A stretch of DNA of 64,000 nt from CAYSCW01 sp964429795 (GCA_964429795.1 CAYSCW010000013.1:1-64000); one strand, 5' to 3'. Positions 19,319-28,722 are shown, numbered from the stretch's first letter. Notes: a model not told the origin generated them from the sequence alone. Translations and numbers: made by a program.

Positions 19319-19441
19319 TCAGCGTATTATTTGAGTTACGGGACCTATGGACCAGCCTGTTCTTTTAGTGTTCCGTGCATTCTGGGATAGCTTTTTGCCC
19401 CCGACATCGAGAAAAATGAGATGCTCCCCGGAAGTAATACA
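19319..19441 (-). pseudogene. 3' end remnant of a second sortilin-like gene
   Basis: Forty codons read SGEHLIFLDVGGKKLSQ, then KRTGWSIGPVTQIIR and a stop. This aligns with the last residues of the neighbouring 924-residue protein (PGEYVVTLEVGDKKLTQ, then KTQGWSIGPFPQIIR). No upstream coding sequence of this copy survives in the region to 20050. A former tandem paralogue has been deleted except for its tail. Confidence 0.75.
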
Positions 19442-20050
19442 TTCGGCCTACTCAAATAATGTCCTCCTTCAAAGAGAATTTCATTTTGGTTCGAAAACTT
19501 AATTTTACAGATATTTAATATAGTATATTTCAGTTATTATTTGTCAAATCATAGATAGGCTTGCCCTCTCTAAGTCTTTAAGCCTGGGGAGAGTCAGGTA
19601 TATACTTCTTCCCCAATTCTCTCTTAGCTTATTCATTTTAGAGATGAAATAGTACTTCTAAGAAGTTTTTTTATGCTAAAAAAGAGATTAATTCTACTTG
19701 ATTCAATTAATTAGCGAAGCCCGACCACATTTTTTTATTATTATTACATTTTTTTATTTTTTAACCACATTTTTTTATTTTTTATCCATGGCCGGCCCCG
19801 TCTTCGACATCAGAACTATTGGAGTCGATAAAAATTAAAATAGTGATATTACACCATCTGCTTTTTTTCATGAAGATTCTTTGTTTTCTTATTCAAAATC
19901 CCGTTCTTTCTTTGCATCGGACTTGCTGAGAACGAGAATTTCTTTCCTCTGATGAGGGATGCATATGTTCTTAAATTCATCCCATCAGAACTGCTTCCAG
20001 AATGCTATTCTCCGTACTTTTTGACGGAGTTTTTGGATAGAGTTTTTGAC
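19442..20050. other. Non-coding AT-rich stretch with a third repeat end
   Basis: No supported gene is present. At 19705-19730, on the minus strand, ATGTGGTCGGGCTTCGCTAA matches the left end of the 247-bp repeat; only the end is conserved, and its flank again carries tandem AAATGTGG words (19736-19790). The rest is AT-rich spacer before the rpsU promoter. Confidence 0.45.
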
Positions 20051-20081
20051 TTGACAAGACAGGCGGGATCGGATATATAAT
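20051..20081 (+). promoter_or_regulatory. Strong sigma-70-type promoter of rpsU
   Basis: TTGACA at 20051-20056 is followed by an overlapping TATATA (17-base spacer) and TATAAT (19-base spacer, 20076-20081). The -35 hexamer and the TATAAT match consensus exactly. The leader to the start codon is about 25 bases and carries AGGAGGTGA at 20098-20106. Confidence 0.7.
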
Positions 20082-20112
20082 CTGATACTTAGCCAAAAGG
20101 AGGTGAGCTTTT

Positions 20113-20322
20113 TTGGCGTTTGTCATCGTTGAAGAAGGCGAATCTTTAGAAAGCGCTCTCAAGAGATTTAAAAGAAGAGTCCAGCAGGAAGCAATAATCA
20201 AGGAGATTAAAAAACATTCCGTCTATTACAAACCAGGCGAAAAACGCAGGATGAAGGAAGCCCAGGCTCGAAAGCGCATGCGCAGGCGAATCAAAAGAGA
20301 AAGAGACACAGAATATTATTGA
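20113..20322 (+). CDS. rpsU: 30S ribosomal protein S21
   Basis: The 69-residue, strongly basic protein matches bS21: VEEGESLESALKRFKRRVQQ, then EIKKHSVYYKPGEKRR and an Arg/Lys-rich tail (KRMRRRIKRER). S21 binds near the 3' end of 16S rRNA and helps initiate translation. The start is TTG, not ATG; the frame and AGGAGGTGA about 6 bases upstream fix it. It has its own strong promoter and may be cotranscribed with lipA 33 bases downstream. Confidence 0.95.
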   Translation: MAFVIVEEGESLESALKRFKRRVQQEAIIKEIKKHSVYYKPGEKRRMKEAQARKRMRRRIKRERDTEYY

Positions 20323-20355
20323 TCATAACGAAATAGCCACTATACAGGAAGATAG

Positions 20356-21240
20356 TTGCCCCATCCCGAAGTCCAGACAAAAAAGAAGCCCTCCTGGTTA
20401 AAGGTAAAGTTTCCTACCGACCAAAATTTCTTCCGGGTCTCCCATCTCATTAAAGAGAAAAATCTGCATACAATATGCCAGAGTGCAAAATGTCCCAATA
20501 TCGGGGAATGCTGGTCCCAGAGAACAGCCACTTTTCTCATCCTCGGCAAAACCTGCACCCGCAACTGCGCTTTCTGTGCCGTGGACAAGGGAGTTCCCCT
20601 GCCCCTTTCTTCCAGTGAGCCACATCGAGTGGCCGAAGTTGTGGCCTCTATGGGCCTTCGCTATGCGATTGTGACTTCGGTCACCCGTGATGACTTGCCC
20701 GACGGCGGCGCCTCTGCCTTTGCAGAGACCATAGAGGCCGTAAAAAATAGAGTTCCCGGAGTGAAAGTGGAAGTATTGATTCCCGATTTTAAAGGAGATG
20801 ATAAAGCCCTGAGAAAAGTGATCGATGCCAGGCCGGATATCCTCAATCATAATCTGGAAGTGCCAGAGGCTCTCTACCCTCGAATCAACAGGCCTAAAGA
20901 CAATTACAGCCGCTCACTCAAAGTGCTGGAGCGGGCCGCTCAAATGGGCGCCATCACCAAATCCGGTCTGATGGTAGGGCTGGGGGAAAAGGAGGAAGAT
21001 ATCCTACAGACATTCATCGATTTGAGAGAAGCAGGCTGTGACCTTTTGACCGTCGGCCAATACCTTCAGCCTTCCCGGACACATGCTGCAGTCCACAGAT
21101 ACTACACTCCTCAGGAATTCCTCCGGCTGAAGCAGAAAGCATTGAATTCGGGTTTCAGGGCCGTGGAATCAGGCCCCCTGGTCAGAAGTTCTTATATGGC
21201 CCATAAGATGTATATGTCCATGAAAGGTAAGACTCACTAG
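20356..21240 (+). CDS. lipA: Lipoyl synthase
   Basis: This 294-residue radical-SAM enzyme inserts two sulfurs into octanoyl groups to make lipoyl cofactor on 2-oxoacid dehydrogenases and GcvH. Auxiliary cluster cysteines are C41, C46 and C52 (CQSAKCPNIGEC). The SAM-cluster cysteines are C67, C71 and C74 (CTRNCAFC). The C-terminal RSSY motif, whose serine ligates the auxiliary cluster, is present (GPLVRSSYMA). The start is taken as TTG at 20356 with AGGAAG just upstream; no in-frame ATG lies before the conserved region. The lipB/lplA partner is not nearby. Confidence 0.95.
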   Translation: MPHPEVQTKKKPSWLKVKFPTDQNFFRVSHLIKEKNLHTICQSAKCPNIGECWSQRTATFLILGKTCTRNCAFCAVDKGVPLPLSSSEPHRVAEVVASMGLRYAIVTSVTRDDLPDGGASAFAETIEAVKNRVPGVKVEVLIPDFKGDDKALRKVIDARPDILNHNLEVPEALYPRINRPKDNYSRSLKVLERAAQMGAITKSGLMVGLGEKEEDILQTFIDLREAGCDLLTVGQYLQPSRTHAAVHRYYTPQEFLRLKQKALNSGFRAVESGPLVRSSYMAHKMYMSMKGKTH

Positions 21241-21243
21241 AAA

Positions 21244-21984
21244 ATGCGCTATCTTGTGTTTACAGATATCCACGGTAACCTGGAGGCTTTCCTCGCTCTT
21301 CTGAAATTTTCCAAGAGACATAAGATCGACTATTATCTCTTTCTCGGAGACCTGGTGGGTTATGGGGCTTCTCCCAACGAAATCATCCAGAAGATCCGCA
21401 CGCTCAAACCCATGTCTATGATCAGAGGAAACCACGACAAGGCTGTCTGCGGTCTGGATTCAATCCAGACATTTAATCCCATAGCAGCCTCGGCCATCCA
21501 CTGGACCGCCAGCCACCTCAACAAGAGAAGCATCGAATACCTTTTCAAACTCAAACAAGGGCCCGTGATTGTCCACAAGGACATCACCATCTGTCACGGG
21601 GCTCCTTTCGACGAAGATCATTATATCTTCGGCGAATTCGACGCCGGCGAAGCCTTCCTTCACTTTAATACATCCATCTGCTTTTTTGGACACACCCACT
21701 TTCCCTTCGTCTACACGGAAAAAGACCACCTGGTGGAGGGAACCTTCCTCATCGGCGACTTCAATGAAATCAAGCTTGAAAAAGGGGCGCGCTACCTGAT
21801 CAACCCCGGCTCTGTGGGTCAGCCGCGAGACAGAGACAGCAAGGCTGCCTGCGCCATCTACGACTCAACAGCAAAAAAAGTAAAATTCTTCAGGATGGAA
21901 TACAACATAAAAGAAGCCCAGGAGAAAATTCTGAGAGCCGGACTGCCTCGCGCTCTGGGCGAAAGGCTCTGGCTGGGGATTTAG
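21244..21984 (+). CDS. Calcineurin-like metallophosphoesterase
   Basis: The 246-residue protein has all dimetal-site motifs: DIHGN (D8, H10), GDLVGYGASP (D36), RGNHD (N63, H64) and a late GHTHFPF, plus NPGSVGQPRD near the end. This is the YfcE/MJ0936-type branch of small phosphodiesterases or phosphatases. It starts 3 bases after the lipA stop and runs 6 bases before the next gene, so it is cotranscribed with both. The natural substrate cannot be told from sequence. Confidence 0.88.
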   Translation: MRYLVFTDIHGNLEAFLALLKFSKRHKIDYYLFLGDLVGYGASPNEIIQKIRTLKPMSMIRGNHDKAVCGLDSIQTFNPIAASAIHWTASHLNKRSIEYLFKLKQGPVIVHKDITICHGAPFDEDHYIFGEFDAGEAFLHFNTSICFFGHTHFPFVYTEKDHLVEGTFLIGDFNEIKLEKGARYLINPGSVGQPRDRDSKAACAIYDSTAKKVKFFRMEYNIKEAQEKILRAGLPRALGERLWLGI

Positions 21985-21990
21985 CTGCCC

Positions 21991-22491
21991 ATGTTTTATA
22001 CAATCCTGGATTTCCCAAAGGGAAGCATTTTCCTTGCTAAAAGCGGCAAGGGATTAAGCTCTGCCGAATTCATGAAATCCCGCCGGGATCTGGGGAGAGT
22101 GACCAAATTCTTTAGAGAGAGGGATATTCCTCTTGTAGAGGACAGGGTTAAATTCCAGCTTGAGGAGAGGCTATTCCGGCAGTACTTTGAAGGAAGAGAG
22201 GTGGATTTCAAGGCTCTCTCTCTTGATCGCCTCACAGGGACGGCATTCCAGAGAAAAGTCTGGCTGGAGACAAGAAAGATCCCTTATGGGAAAACAGAAA
22301 CCTACAAATCCCTGGCCAGGAGACTGCATCACAGGGGATACCGTAGCATCGGCCAGGCTCTCTCCAGAAATCCTCTGCTCATCGTGATTCCCTGCCACAG
22401 GGTTTTAAGCTCTGACGGAGGCCTGGGTGGCTTCTCAGCAGGATTGGAGCTCAAGAAATATCTGCTGGATCTGGAGAGAGGAAAAGCATAG
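21991..22491 (+). CDS. ogt: Methylated-DNA--protein-cysteine methyltransferase
   Basis: The 166-residue suicide DNA repair protein removes alkyl groups from O6-guanine. The acceptor cysteine is C135 in IPCHRV. The helix-turn-helix recognition part (KIPYGKTETYKSLARRL) and the GGFSAGLELKKYLLDLE tail are both typical. The N-terminal ribonuclease-like domain is short and diverged. It is the third gene of the lipA operon. Confidence 0.93.
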   Translation: MFYTILDFPKGSIFLAKSGKGLSSAEFMKSRRDLGRVTKFFRERDIPLVEDRVKFQLEERLFRQYFEGREVDFKALSLDRLTGTAFQRKVWLETRKIPYGKTETYKSLARRLHHRGYRSIGQALSRNPLLIVIPCHRVLSSDGGLGGFSAGLELKKYLLDLERGKA

Positions 22492-22503
22492 TTTAATTCC
22501 CGG

Positions 22504-23349
22504 TCAAACTCTGGGGTTGGCATAGCAGTAAAGACAGGAGTGGGGACAAAACTGAGTGTAGCTTCCTATATCCACTGATTCCGTGCAGCGGCACTCCTGG
22601 CGCTGGCTTTTATCCTTCTTGAGCGAAACGGGTTCCTTGTGCGGGTGAAGGAGCTGGAGGAGATGTCCGTCTATACAGGCCGAGGGTGATACGCCCGGTA
22701 CTTCGGCCAAAAAATTTTGGCTGCAGGAATAAAGACGCAAACCGTACTGCCTGGCGCTCTGAACGAGGAGCTCGGTCGTTTCTTTTTTCTCCTGGAGAGA
22801 AGGGTCAACATAAGAGAAGTCGTATTTTGCTGCCCGCCTCTTGGCTTTTCTGTACCACTGCGCGAAGCTAAACCGCACATCCTTTATTCCCCGGCTCTGG
22901 AGATGGGGCGCGAGCTTCTCAAAAAAGCGAAGGTTTGTTTTAAGTCTTCCTTCTTCTTTCCAATAGACGATCGGGTCAAAACGCAGAGAAATTCTCTCCG
23001 GTTTTCCCACAATCTTTGTCAGGGGCTCAAGCTGTAAAAGAGCCTGCGAGAACGGAGGCACTTCCTTTTCTATGAATGTTCCACCCAGTCCTGTGATGGT
23101 GAAATGGAGATAAAGCTGGTCATATTTTTGGAGTATGTCTTTCAGGCTGAAAGCATTGTTAATAAGGTTTGAGAAATTCTTCGACCAGAGGACTACCGTG
23201 TGGACATTGGCCGGGTTCAGATCAGCCGTGTAGGTGCGGCCAGAAGGGCCGAGGATCCTGGCACTTTCTTCCTTCAGGGCCGAAGAGAACCATTCAGGAA
23301 AGAAAGCCACAAGATCCGTGCGTCTTGATGCGCTGATGACTTTCCTCAT
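22504..23349 (-). CDS. DUF1848 family protein, putative Fe-S or radical-SAM-like
   Basis: The 281-residue protein starts VISASRRTDLVAFFPEWF, the DUF1848 signature. It ends with a cysteine-rich block: CRCTESVDIGSYTQFCPHSC, then LYCYANPRV. The arrangement of cysteines suggests a metal or Fe-S site. The biochemical role of the family has not been established. It is convergent with ogt (12 bases between the stops) and divergent from lptB. Confidence 0.85.
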   Translation of the reverse strand: MRKVISASRRTDLVAFFPEWFSSALKEESARILGPSGRTYTADLNPANVHTVVLWSKNFSNLINNAFSLKDILQKYDQLYLHFTITGLGGTFIEKEVPPFSQALLQLEPLTKIVGKPERISLRFDPIVYWKEEGRLKTNLRFFEKLAPHLQSRGIKDVRFSFAQWYRKAKRRAAKYDFSYVDPSLQEKKETTELLVQSARQYGLRLYSCSQNFLAEVPGVSPSACIDGHLLQLLHPHKEPVSLKKDKSQRQECRCTESVDIGSYTQFCPHSCLYCYANPRV

Positions 23350-23413
23350 TGAGCCGCCTTGACAGCCTGTAAGTTTAACCTTAGTATTTTAGCTGACAAA
23401 AAAAGAGGGAGCA

Positions 23414-24247
23414 ATGACTATTCTGCATGCAGAGCGGCTGACCAAGAGTTACAATCAGCGGGTGGTGGTGAATGAGGTGGATATCAACATTCACTCAGGA
23501 GAGATAATCGCCTTTCTGGGAAGAAACGGAGCCGGAAAGACCACCACCTTCCAGATGATTGTGGGCCTGGTCAAGCCAGACAGAGGGGAGATTTATCTCG
23601 ATAAGGAGGATATATCCAAGCATCCTACTTATCAGAGGGCGAGTGAGGGTATCACCTATCTCCCCCAGGAAGATTCTGTTTTTCTCAAGGCCACGGTGGA
23701 AGAGAATATGAAGCTAGTGCTTGAGCTTCAGCCTTACAGCAAAAAAGAGCAGAAAGAGATTGCCACCCAGCTCCTGGATGAACTGGGGCTTCTGGAATTA
23801 AGCAAACAGCATGCCTATAAATTGTCGGGAGGTGAGCGACGGCGGCTTGAGATCTGCCGCTCCCTCATCCTCAAGCCCAAGCTTCTTCTCCTGGATGAAC
23901 CCTTCACAGGAATCGATCCTCTGACCATTATCGAGCTGCAAAGAATCATCCTCAATCAAAAAAAGAAGGGCATCGGGATCATCCTTTCCGACCACAATGT
24001 CCGGGACACCTTTAAGATTACAGACCGCGCTTATATCATAGATGAGGGGAAGATATTAACCCAAGGAAATCCGAAGGAGATAGCCTCTAACGACTTGGCA
24101 AGAGAGCGCTTTCTGGGGAAGGATTTCAGGATGGGAGGCGAAGTGCGGCCCGCCTTTACTCGGAGAAAAGATGATCGCCCAGGGTCTCCCCCAGGAAGAG
24201 AAGAAAAAGAAAATAATAACAAACAAGAAGAACCCCATAAAAAATGA
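23414..24247 (+). CDS. lptB: LPS export ABC transporter ATP-binding protein
   Basis: The 277-residue ATPase powers extraction of lipopolysaccharide from the inner membrane with LptF/LptG. Walker A is GRNGAGKT (36-43), the Q-loop is YLPQED, the signature is LSGGERRRLE, Walker B is LLLLDEP and the switch is SDHNV. LptB proteins usually end just after GxDF; here RFLGKDFRMGG is followed by about 36 charged, low-complexity residues. That tail is encoded antisense to the end of the next gene (92-base overlap). The other lpt genes are not in view. Confidence 0.92.
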   Translation: MTILHAERLTKSYNQRVVVNEVDINIHSGEIIAFLGRNGAGKTTTFQMIVGLVKPDRGEIYLDKEDISKHPTYQRASEGITYLPQEDSVFLKATVEENMKLVLELQPYSKKEQKEIATQLLDELGLLELSKQHAYKLSGGERRRLEICRSLILKPKLLLLDEPFTGIDPLTIIELQRIILNQKKKGIGIILSDHNVRDTFKITDRAYIIDEGKILTQGNPKEIASNDLARERFLGKDFRMGGEVRPAFTRRKDDRPGSPPGREEKENNNKQEEPHKK

Positions 24248-25389
24248 TGACGGTGAGAGTGGCGGCTGAGATCAACCGAAAGAGGGAAACTCCCATAACC
24301 CGGGAAGCCACCCAGATGGCGATAAGCCAGAAAATCCCGATAAAGAAAATGTCAAAAGCTCTCGACTTTAACCATAACGCCATGCCTGAGGGCGGTTTTA
24401 TCCTCATCCCTTGCTTTTCTTCCCTGGTAACCTGGTCAAAAGGGATAGACTTCTGAGGCTCCTCCTCTGGAATGCCGATTCCTGAATCAAAAGAGGGAGT
24501 ATCCCCTTCGGGGGGCATCTGCTCAGAAATGGAATCTAATTCTTCTCCCTCGAGGACTTCCTCTGGGCTTTCTTCCTCTATAGAAGGAGTATCCTCGGGA
24601 GGCGTTTCCCTCATCCTTGCTGCCCAGGGAGGCAATTCCTCATCGATTTCCGGCCTTCCCTCTTCCGCTTTTCTTTCTTCTCTATCTTTTTTTATGGAAT
24701 TCAGGAATCTCTCTATTTCCCTTTTTTCCATCTCTGTTGTGTCGATTGCTTTTTCCAGCTCTTCTGTTTTGAAGGTGAGTTCCTTCTGGCTTTTCTCTTC
24801 TGCCTCTGCTTTTCCTTCCTTTATTTCTTCTATTTCCTGCTCGACTGGAAGTTCTTTACCTCCCTCTTCCTTTTCTTTCTCCTCTTCTTCCTCAAAGATT
24901 CTGTCTGTGGGCTCTACCCTCTCATATTCATCTGTATCGGTGGGAGCCATATGCGGGGGCTCCAGTTTTCCTTTCTCCAGTGCTTCTTCGACCGAAGGCT
25001 CCTCATCATCTGAGCTTTCTTCTTCAACGAATTCTGACTCTTCTTCTGCTTCTTCNNNNNNNNNNNNNNNNNNNNNNNNNNNNNNNNNNNNNNNNNNNNN
25101 NNNNNNNNNNNNNNNNNNNNNNNNNNNNNNNNNNNNNNNNNNNNNNNNNNNNNNNTTCTTCCGGAGTGGGTGCTTTTTTTGCTCTTTTTCTTCTTTTCTT
25201 CTCGGGATTCTCCTCTACTTCTTCCTCCTCTGGCTCCTCCTCTAGCTCATCGTCAACGATCTTTTCACCGGGAATTTCTTCCTCGATGAATTCATCCTCG
25301 GGAAAGAGAAGCTGTGTGCCGCAGTTTGAGCAGTATTCGGAGCTCTCGTCGATGATAGCTTTACAATAGGGACACCTTCTTAACGCCAT
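24156..25389 (-). CDS. Zinc-ribbon / acidic linker / RDD-like membrane protein (contains gap)
   Basis: The start is the ATG at 25389. An N-terminal zinc ribbon has two CxxC pairs (CPYCKAIIDESSEYCSNC). A very long Glu-rich, low-complexity linker contains the 100-N gap; the frame is open on both sides of the gap and reads EEAEEESEFVEEE after it. The C-terminus (from about 24400) has two or three membrane segments (FDIFFIGIFWLIAIWVASRVMG written in part: IFFIGIFWLIAIW) and ends FLGETLGDHLFSE, like RDD proteins. The true length is unknown because the gap may not be 100 bases. The 3' end overlaps lptB in antisense. Confidence 0.7.
25056..25155. other. Assembly gap of 100 N
   Basis: A run of exactly 100 N, the conventional placeholder for a scaffold join. 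It falls inside a low-complexity Glu-rich coding region, which may be why assembly broke there. Confidence 0.95.
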
Positions 25390-25571
25390 TATCCTATTTA
25401 TATAAGGAAAAATACCTATTGTCAATCAGAGAACAAAATAAGGGTGTCAGGAACTGTCTGAAATTCAATAATTTGTATTTAATCCATTTTTTTGGATCAT
25501 CCCGAAAAATACTATTCCACTATTCCTCATCTAATTTACTGATTTAAATTCATTTAGCCCAGGACTTGGAA

Positions 25572-25588
25572 CTGGCATGATTTTTGCA
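25572..25588 (+). promoter_or_regulatory. Sigma-54 (-24/-12) promoter
   Basis: CTGGCATGATTTTTGCA matches the RpoN consensus YTGGCACGRNNNTTGCW at all defined positions except one (T for C). The diagnostic GG and GC doublets are separated by exactly 10 bases. Transcription would begin near 25598 and run into the TonB receptor gene. No activator gene lies next to it. Confidence 0.6.
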
Positions 25589-25633
25589 TGTTTAATATAT
25601 CTCATTTTTGTTGTATTATTTCTACAAAAAGAA

Positions 25634-25929
25634 ATGAAAATAAAGAAGAAATAGATTTTATATCGTTAGCTACCTCTTTCTACGCAAAAATGCTTCAGAG
25701 GAAGAAGGATGATTATTCCCTTGAGCTCTCAAAGAAGGGAGATTCTAGACTCATAAAGTTAGAAAACCTAAACGTTAGAAAAGGGGGTGATAATCAAGCA
25801 GTAGGATATCGCTTTGGGATTAATGTTAGGAGTGCAAATGAAGCTTTTGCTTCAGATCCAAGAAAGATCTCACTCCTTGGGTTTAGGGATTATGAATTTG
25901 ATAAGATTGAAAATATAAAAAACTGTTAG
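25634..25929 (+). other. Leader region of the receptor transcript with a doubtful short ORF
   Basis: The frame is open from 25588 to 25929, but its only early ATG lies upstream of the predicted sigma-54 start site, and the next is at 25693. No family was recognised. Its last codons YEFDKIENIKNC share an 18-base identical stretch (25894-25911) with the 3' end of the following receptor gene (28654-28671). The tail may therefore be the remnant of an earlier receptor copy. Whether it is translated is uncertain. Confidence 0.3.
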
Positions 25930-25938
25930 GAGGGATTT

Positions 25939-28722
25939 ATGAAAAAATTTTCACTTTTCAGTCTCATGTTTCTTTTGGTGTTTGCGTTTGGTTTTTCGCA
26001 AACAGGGCAAGAAGGAAAAATTCAAGGTACAGTCCTCGATGAAGAAGGAGTTCTACTCCCCGGGGTAACAGTTATAATTTCTTCGCCCTCTCTTATTGTT
26101 CCAGAGATTTCCAGAATCACCAACGTCAACGGTTTCTTCCGCTTTCCTTCTCTTCCTCCCGGTACTTATGAAGTAACATGCCAAATTGAAGGATTTAACA
26201 CAAACATAAGAAAAGGCATTATCGTCAGTGCGGGTAAAACCACTTCTATAGAAGTAACCTTGACTGTTGCAACAATCGAGGAAGAAATAGTTGTCGAAGG
26301 TGTATCTCCCACAGTTGACAGACAGACTACCACGAAGACGGCCACAATAGACAGGGACTTTATTACAAGTATTCCCGCAACCAGAACATTCGGTACTTAT
26401 ATTGCTATGACACCTGGTATGACTGGAGGCACCTCTCATGGAGGATCAGTAAGGGATAATATTTTCAGTATTGACGGAGTTAATACTGCTGATGCCGCTG
26501 TTGGCACAGAAGCAATTTTCTTCAGTATGGATACAATAGAGGAAATATCCGTACAGACCGGTGGGCTTTCCGCTGAACACGGACAGGTTCGTGGAGCTAT
26601 TGCAAACGCAGTCAGTAAATCAGGTGGAAATGAATTCCACGGTTCTGCAAATATGTATTACAAAGGTGAGAAATTCCAGTCAAACAACACAAAAGGTACT
26701 CCTTTAGAAGGTGAAGAAAGCGGTTTCAAGTATGAAATGGAACCAGGAATCAACCTTGGTGGTCCTGTCATCAAAGACAAGCTCTGGTTTTTTATCAATG
26801 CCAGTTTTTGGAAACAAGAACAAATTGTTTCTGGGTACCCTTATGACAAAGAAGAAGAAACAGGAGTTGATCAGTACAGACCATATCCTTACATAAAATT
26901 AACCTTTCAGCCGAACCAGGATAATAGATTCATCTTTAACTACAGATACTCAGATATAAGCAGAAATCACAGAGGCGCCAGCAGATACCAGACCGAAGAC
27001 ACAACCTGGAGACAGGAAACGCCAACACATGTTATAAATCTGCATTACACAAGATTCTTTGGAACTAACTTTTTTATGAATCTTAAAGCCTTTGCCTATC
27101 TTACAGACTTCAGCCTGTACAGAAAAAATGATCAAGCTAATTTCTATGAATATACTACCGGCCTGAATTCCGGAAGTTATGGATACAATGACCTTAATCC
27201 TCGTGATCGGTATTCAATAGAGGCTGATGGAACAATATTCATCGAAGATTTCATGGGATCCCATGAAATAAAGACTGGATTTGAATACATGCTGGGCTCT
27301 ACAGGCAGGACATTGGAATTTGCCAGACATCCCGTAAACGGTATGACTTTTGTTTATACATATAATGGAAGTCCCTATTATGGTTATTATTATGCCCCGT
27401 ATGACGTGAAAGAGAAGAGCCTGAATATCGCTTTGTACCTCCAGGATACCTGGAATATCTCCAGCAGACTGACAGCCAATCTCGGAATAAGGTTTGACCG
27501 TATGCAGGGGATATATCCTCCACAACTGGAAGATGAAGGTGAACAGGAGCTTTTCGGCTACACATACAACAGAAGTATTACAAAATCAATAACCGCCTAC
27601 ACATGGAATGTCCTTGCCCCGCGATTGGGACTCATCTATGACCTTGTGGGAGATGGCAAAACTATGCTTAAGGCAAGTTTCTCAAGATATTACGTGGCAA
27701 ATCTCACTCAGTGGGTTTCCCGGGGAAACCCCAATGGCTGGGTTGATTATGGTGCATATATAAATCCAGACTGGACAACAGGAAGAGTCTTTGCTCTAGA
27801 TATATCAGGCCCTGAATATGCTCCTAAGTACGGGTATGGAGATTATGGTTTTAAGACACCTTACACAGATGAATTCATAATAGGTTTTGAGAGAGAGATA
27901 TTTGAAGATGCCTCTATAGGGATTAGATATATCAAGAAATGGGATAGAAACCTTATAGAAGATGCTAACGCAAACAACATTGACATTGACAAGCTTCTTA
28001 GTACCGGTGAGTATGATTGGATAAATTATACCCAGGTTAACACAACAGATCCTTCCGATAACTCCACTGTAACCTTCTGGGAACAGCTCGCAGTTTACCC
28101 ATCAGAAGAATACATGATCAATCCTCCAGATGCAAAAAGAGATTATGATGGCGTGGAAATAACTCTTGATAAAAGATATTCACACGGATGGCAGCTTAAA
28201 GCCTCATATGTGTGGGGACACTCAAGAGGCTTAGTTGGAACTGACTTTAATGATAGCTGGAGCGGAACCGGTTACTATGATGACCCCAATGCCCATATAA
28301 ATGCAATCGGAAGATTCCCCCTTGAAAGAAAACATCAGGTGAAGCTACAGGGAATGGTAAGAGGGCCTCTCGGAATCAACTTAGGAGGTTACTTCAGATA
28401 CTTATCCGGACAGAGGTATACAAGACAGATTAGAAGTACCGATCTTGGATTGAGTCTTTACCAGGGCAATGAAACTATCTATGCAGAAGGAAGAGGCTCA
28501 AGAGCATATCCAGCACTTACTATATTGGATTTAAGACTTGAAAAAGAGTTCAGAATTGGAAGAACTACCTTTGCAGTTTTTGGCGATGTGTACAGTGTTT
28601 TTAACCAAAACAAAGCAACCGATGTGTATACTATTTCCAGTAACTCAAGTATCGAATTTGATAAGATTGAAGCGATTCAGGACCCAAGAATTTTCCAGAT
28701 TGGTGCAAGATTTGAATTCTAG
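25939..28722 (+). CDS. TonB-dependent receptor with carboxypeptidase-regulatory-like domain
   Basis: This 927-residue outer-membrane protein has a signal peptide (residues 1-20), then a CarboxypepD_reg domain (GTVLDEEGVLLPGVTVIISS, residues about 28-110). The plug follows (about 115-230), then a beta barrel ending in the aromatic IGARFEF, the outer-membrane insertion signal. It resembles the large oligosaccharide- or peptide-uptake receptors of Acidobacteriota and Aminicenantes; the substrate is unknown. AGGAGGGATTT precedes the ATG. The sigma-54-type promoter at 25572 and the terminator at 28745 bracket it as a single transcription unit. Confidence 0.9.
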   Translation: MKKFSLFSLMFLLVFAFGFSQTGQEGKIQGTVLDEEGVLLPGVTVIISSPSLIVPEISRITNVNGFFRFPSLPPGTYEVTCQIEGFNTNIRKGIIVSAGKTTSIEVTLTVATIEEEIVVEGVSPTVDRQTTTKTATIDRDFITSIPATRTFGTYIAMTPGMTGGTSHGGSVRDNIFSIDGVNTADAAVGTEAIFFSMDTIEEISVQTGGLSAEHGQVRGAIANAVSKSGGNEFHGSANMYYKGEKFQSNNTKGTPLEGEESGFKYEMEPGINLGGPVIKDKLWFFINASFWKQEQIVSGYPYDKEEETGVDQYRPYPYIKLTFQPNQDNRFIFNYRYSDISRNHRGASRYQTEDTTWRQETPTHVINLHYTRFFGTNFFMNLKAFAYLTDFSLYRKNDQANFYEYTTGLNSGSYGYNDLNPRDRYSIEADGTIFIEDFMGSHEIKTGFEYMLGSTGRTLEFARHPVNGMTFVYTYNGSPYYGYYYAPYDVKEKSLNIALYLQDTWNISSRLTANLGIRFDRMQGIYPPQLEDEGEQELFGYTYNRSITKSITAYTWNVLAPRLGLIYDLVGDGKTMLKASFSRYYVANLTQWVSRGNPNGWVDYGAYINPDWTTGRVFALDISGPEYAPKYGYGDYGFKTPYTDEFIIGFEREIFEDASIGIRYIKKWDRNLIEDANANNIDIDKLLSTGEYDWINYTQVNTTDPSDNSTVTFWEQLAVYPSEEYMINPPDAKRDYDGVEITLDKRYSHGWQLKASYVWGHSRGLVGTDFNDSWSGTGYYDDPNAHINAIGRFPLERKHQVKLQGMVRGPLGINLGGYFRYLSGQRYTRQIRSTDLGLSLYQGNETIYAEGRGSRAYPALTILDLRLEKEFRIGRTTFAVFGDVYSVFNQNKATDVYTISSNSSIEFDKIEAIQDPRIFQIGARFEF

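Noticed and set aside
24472..25245. Serine-rich plus-strand frame across the gap
   Set aside because: It is the antisense of the Glu-rich linker of the zinc-ribbon/RDD protein.
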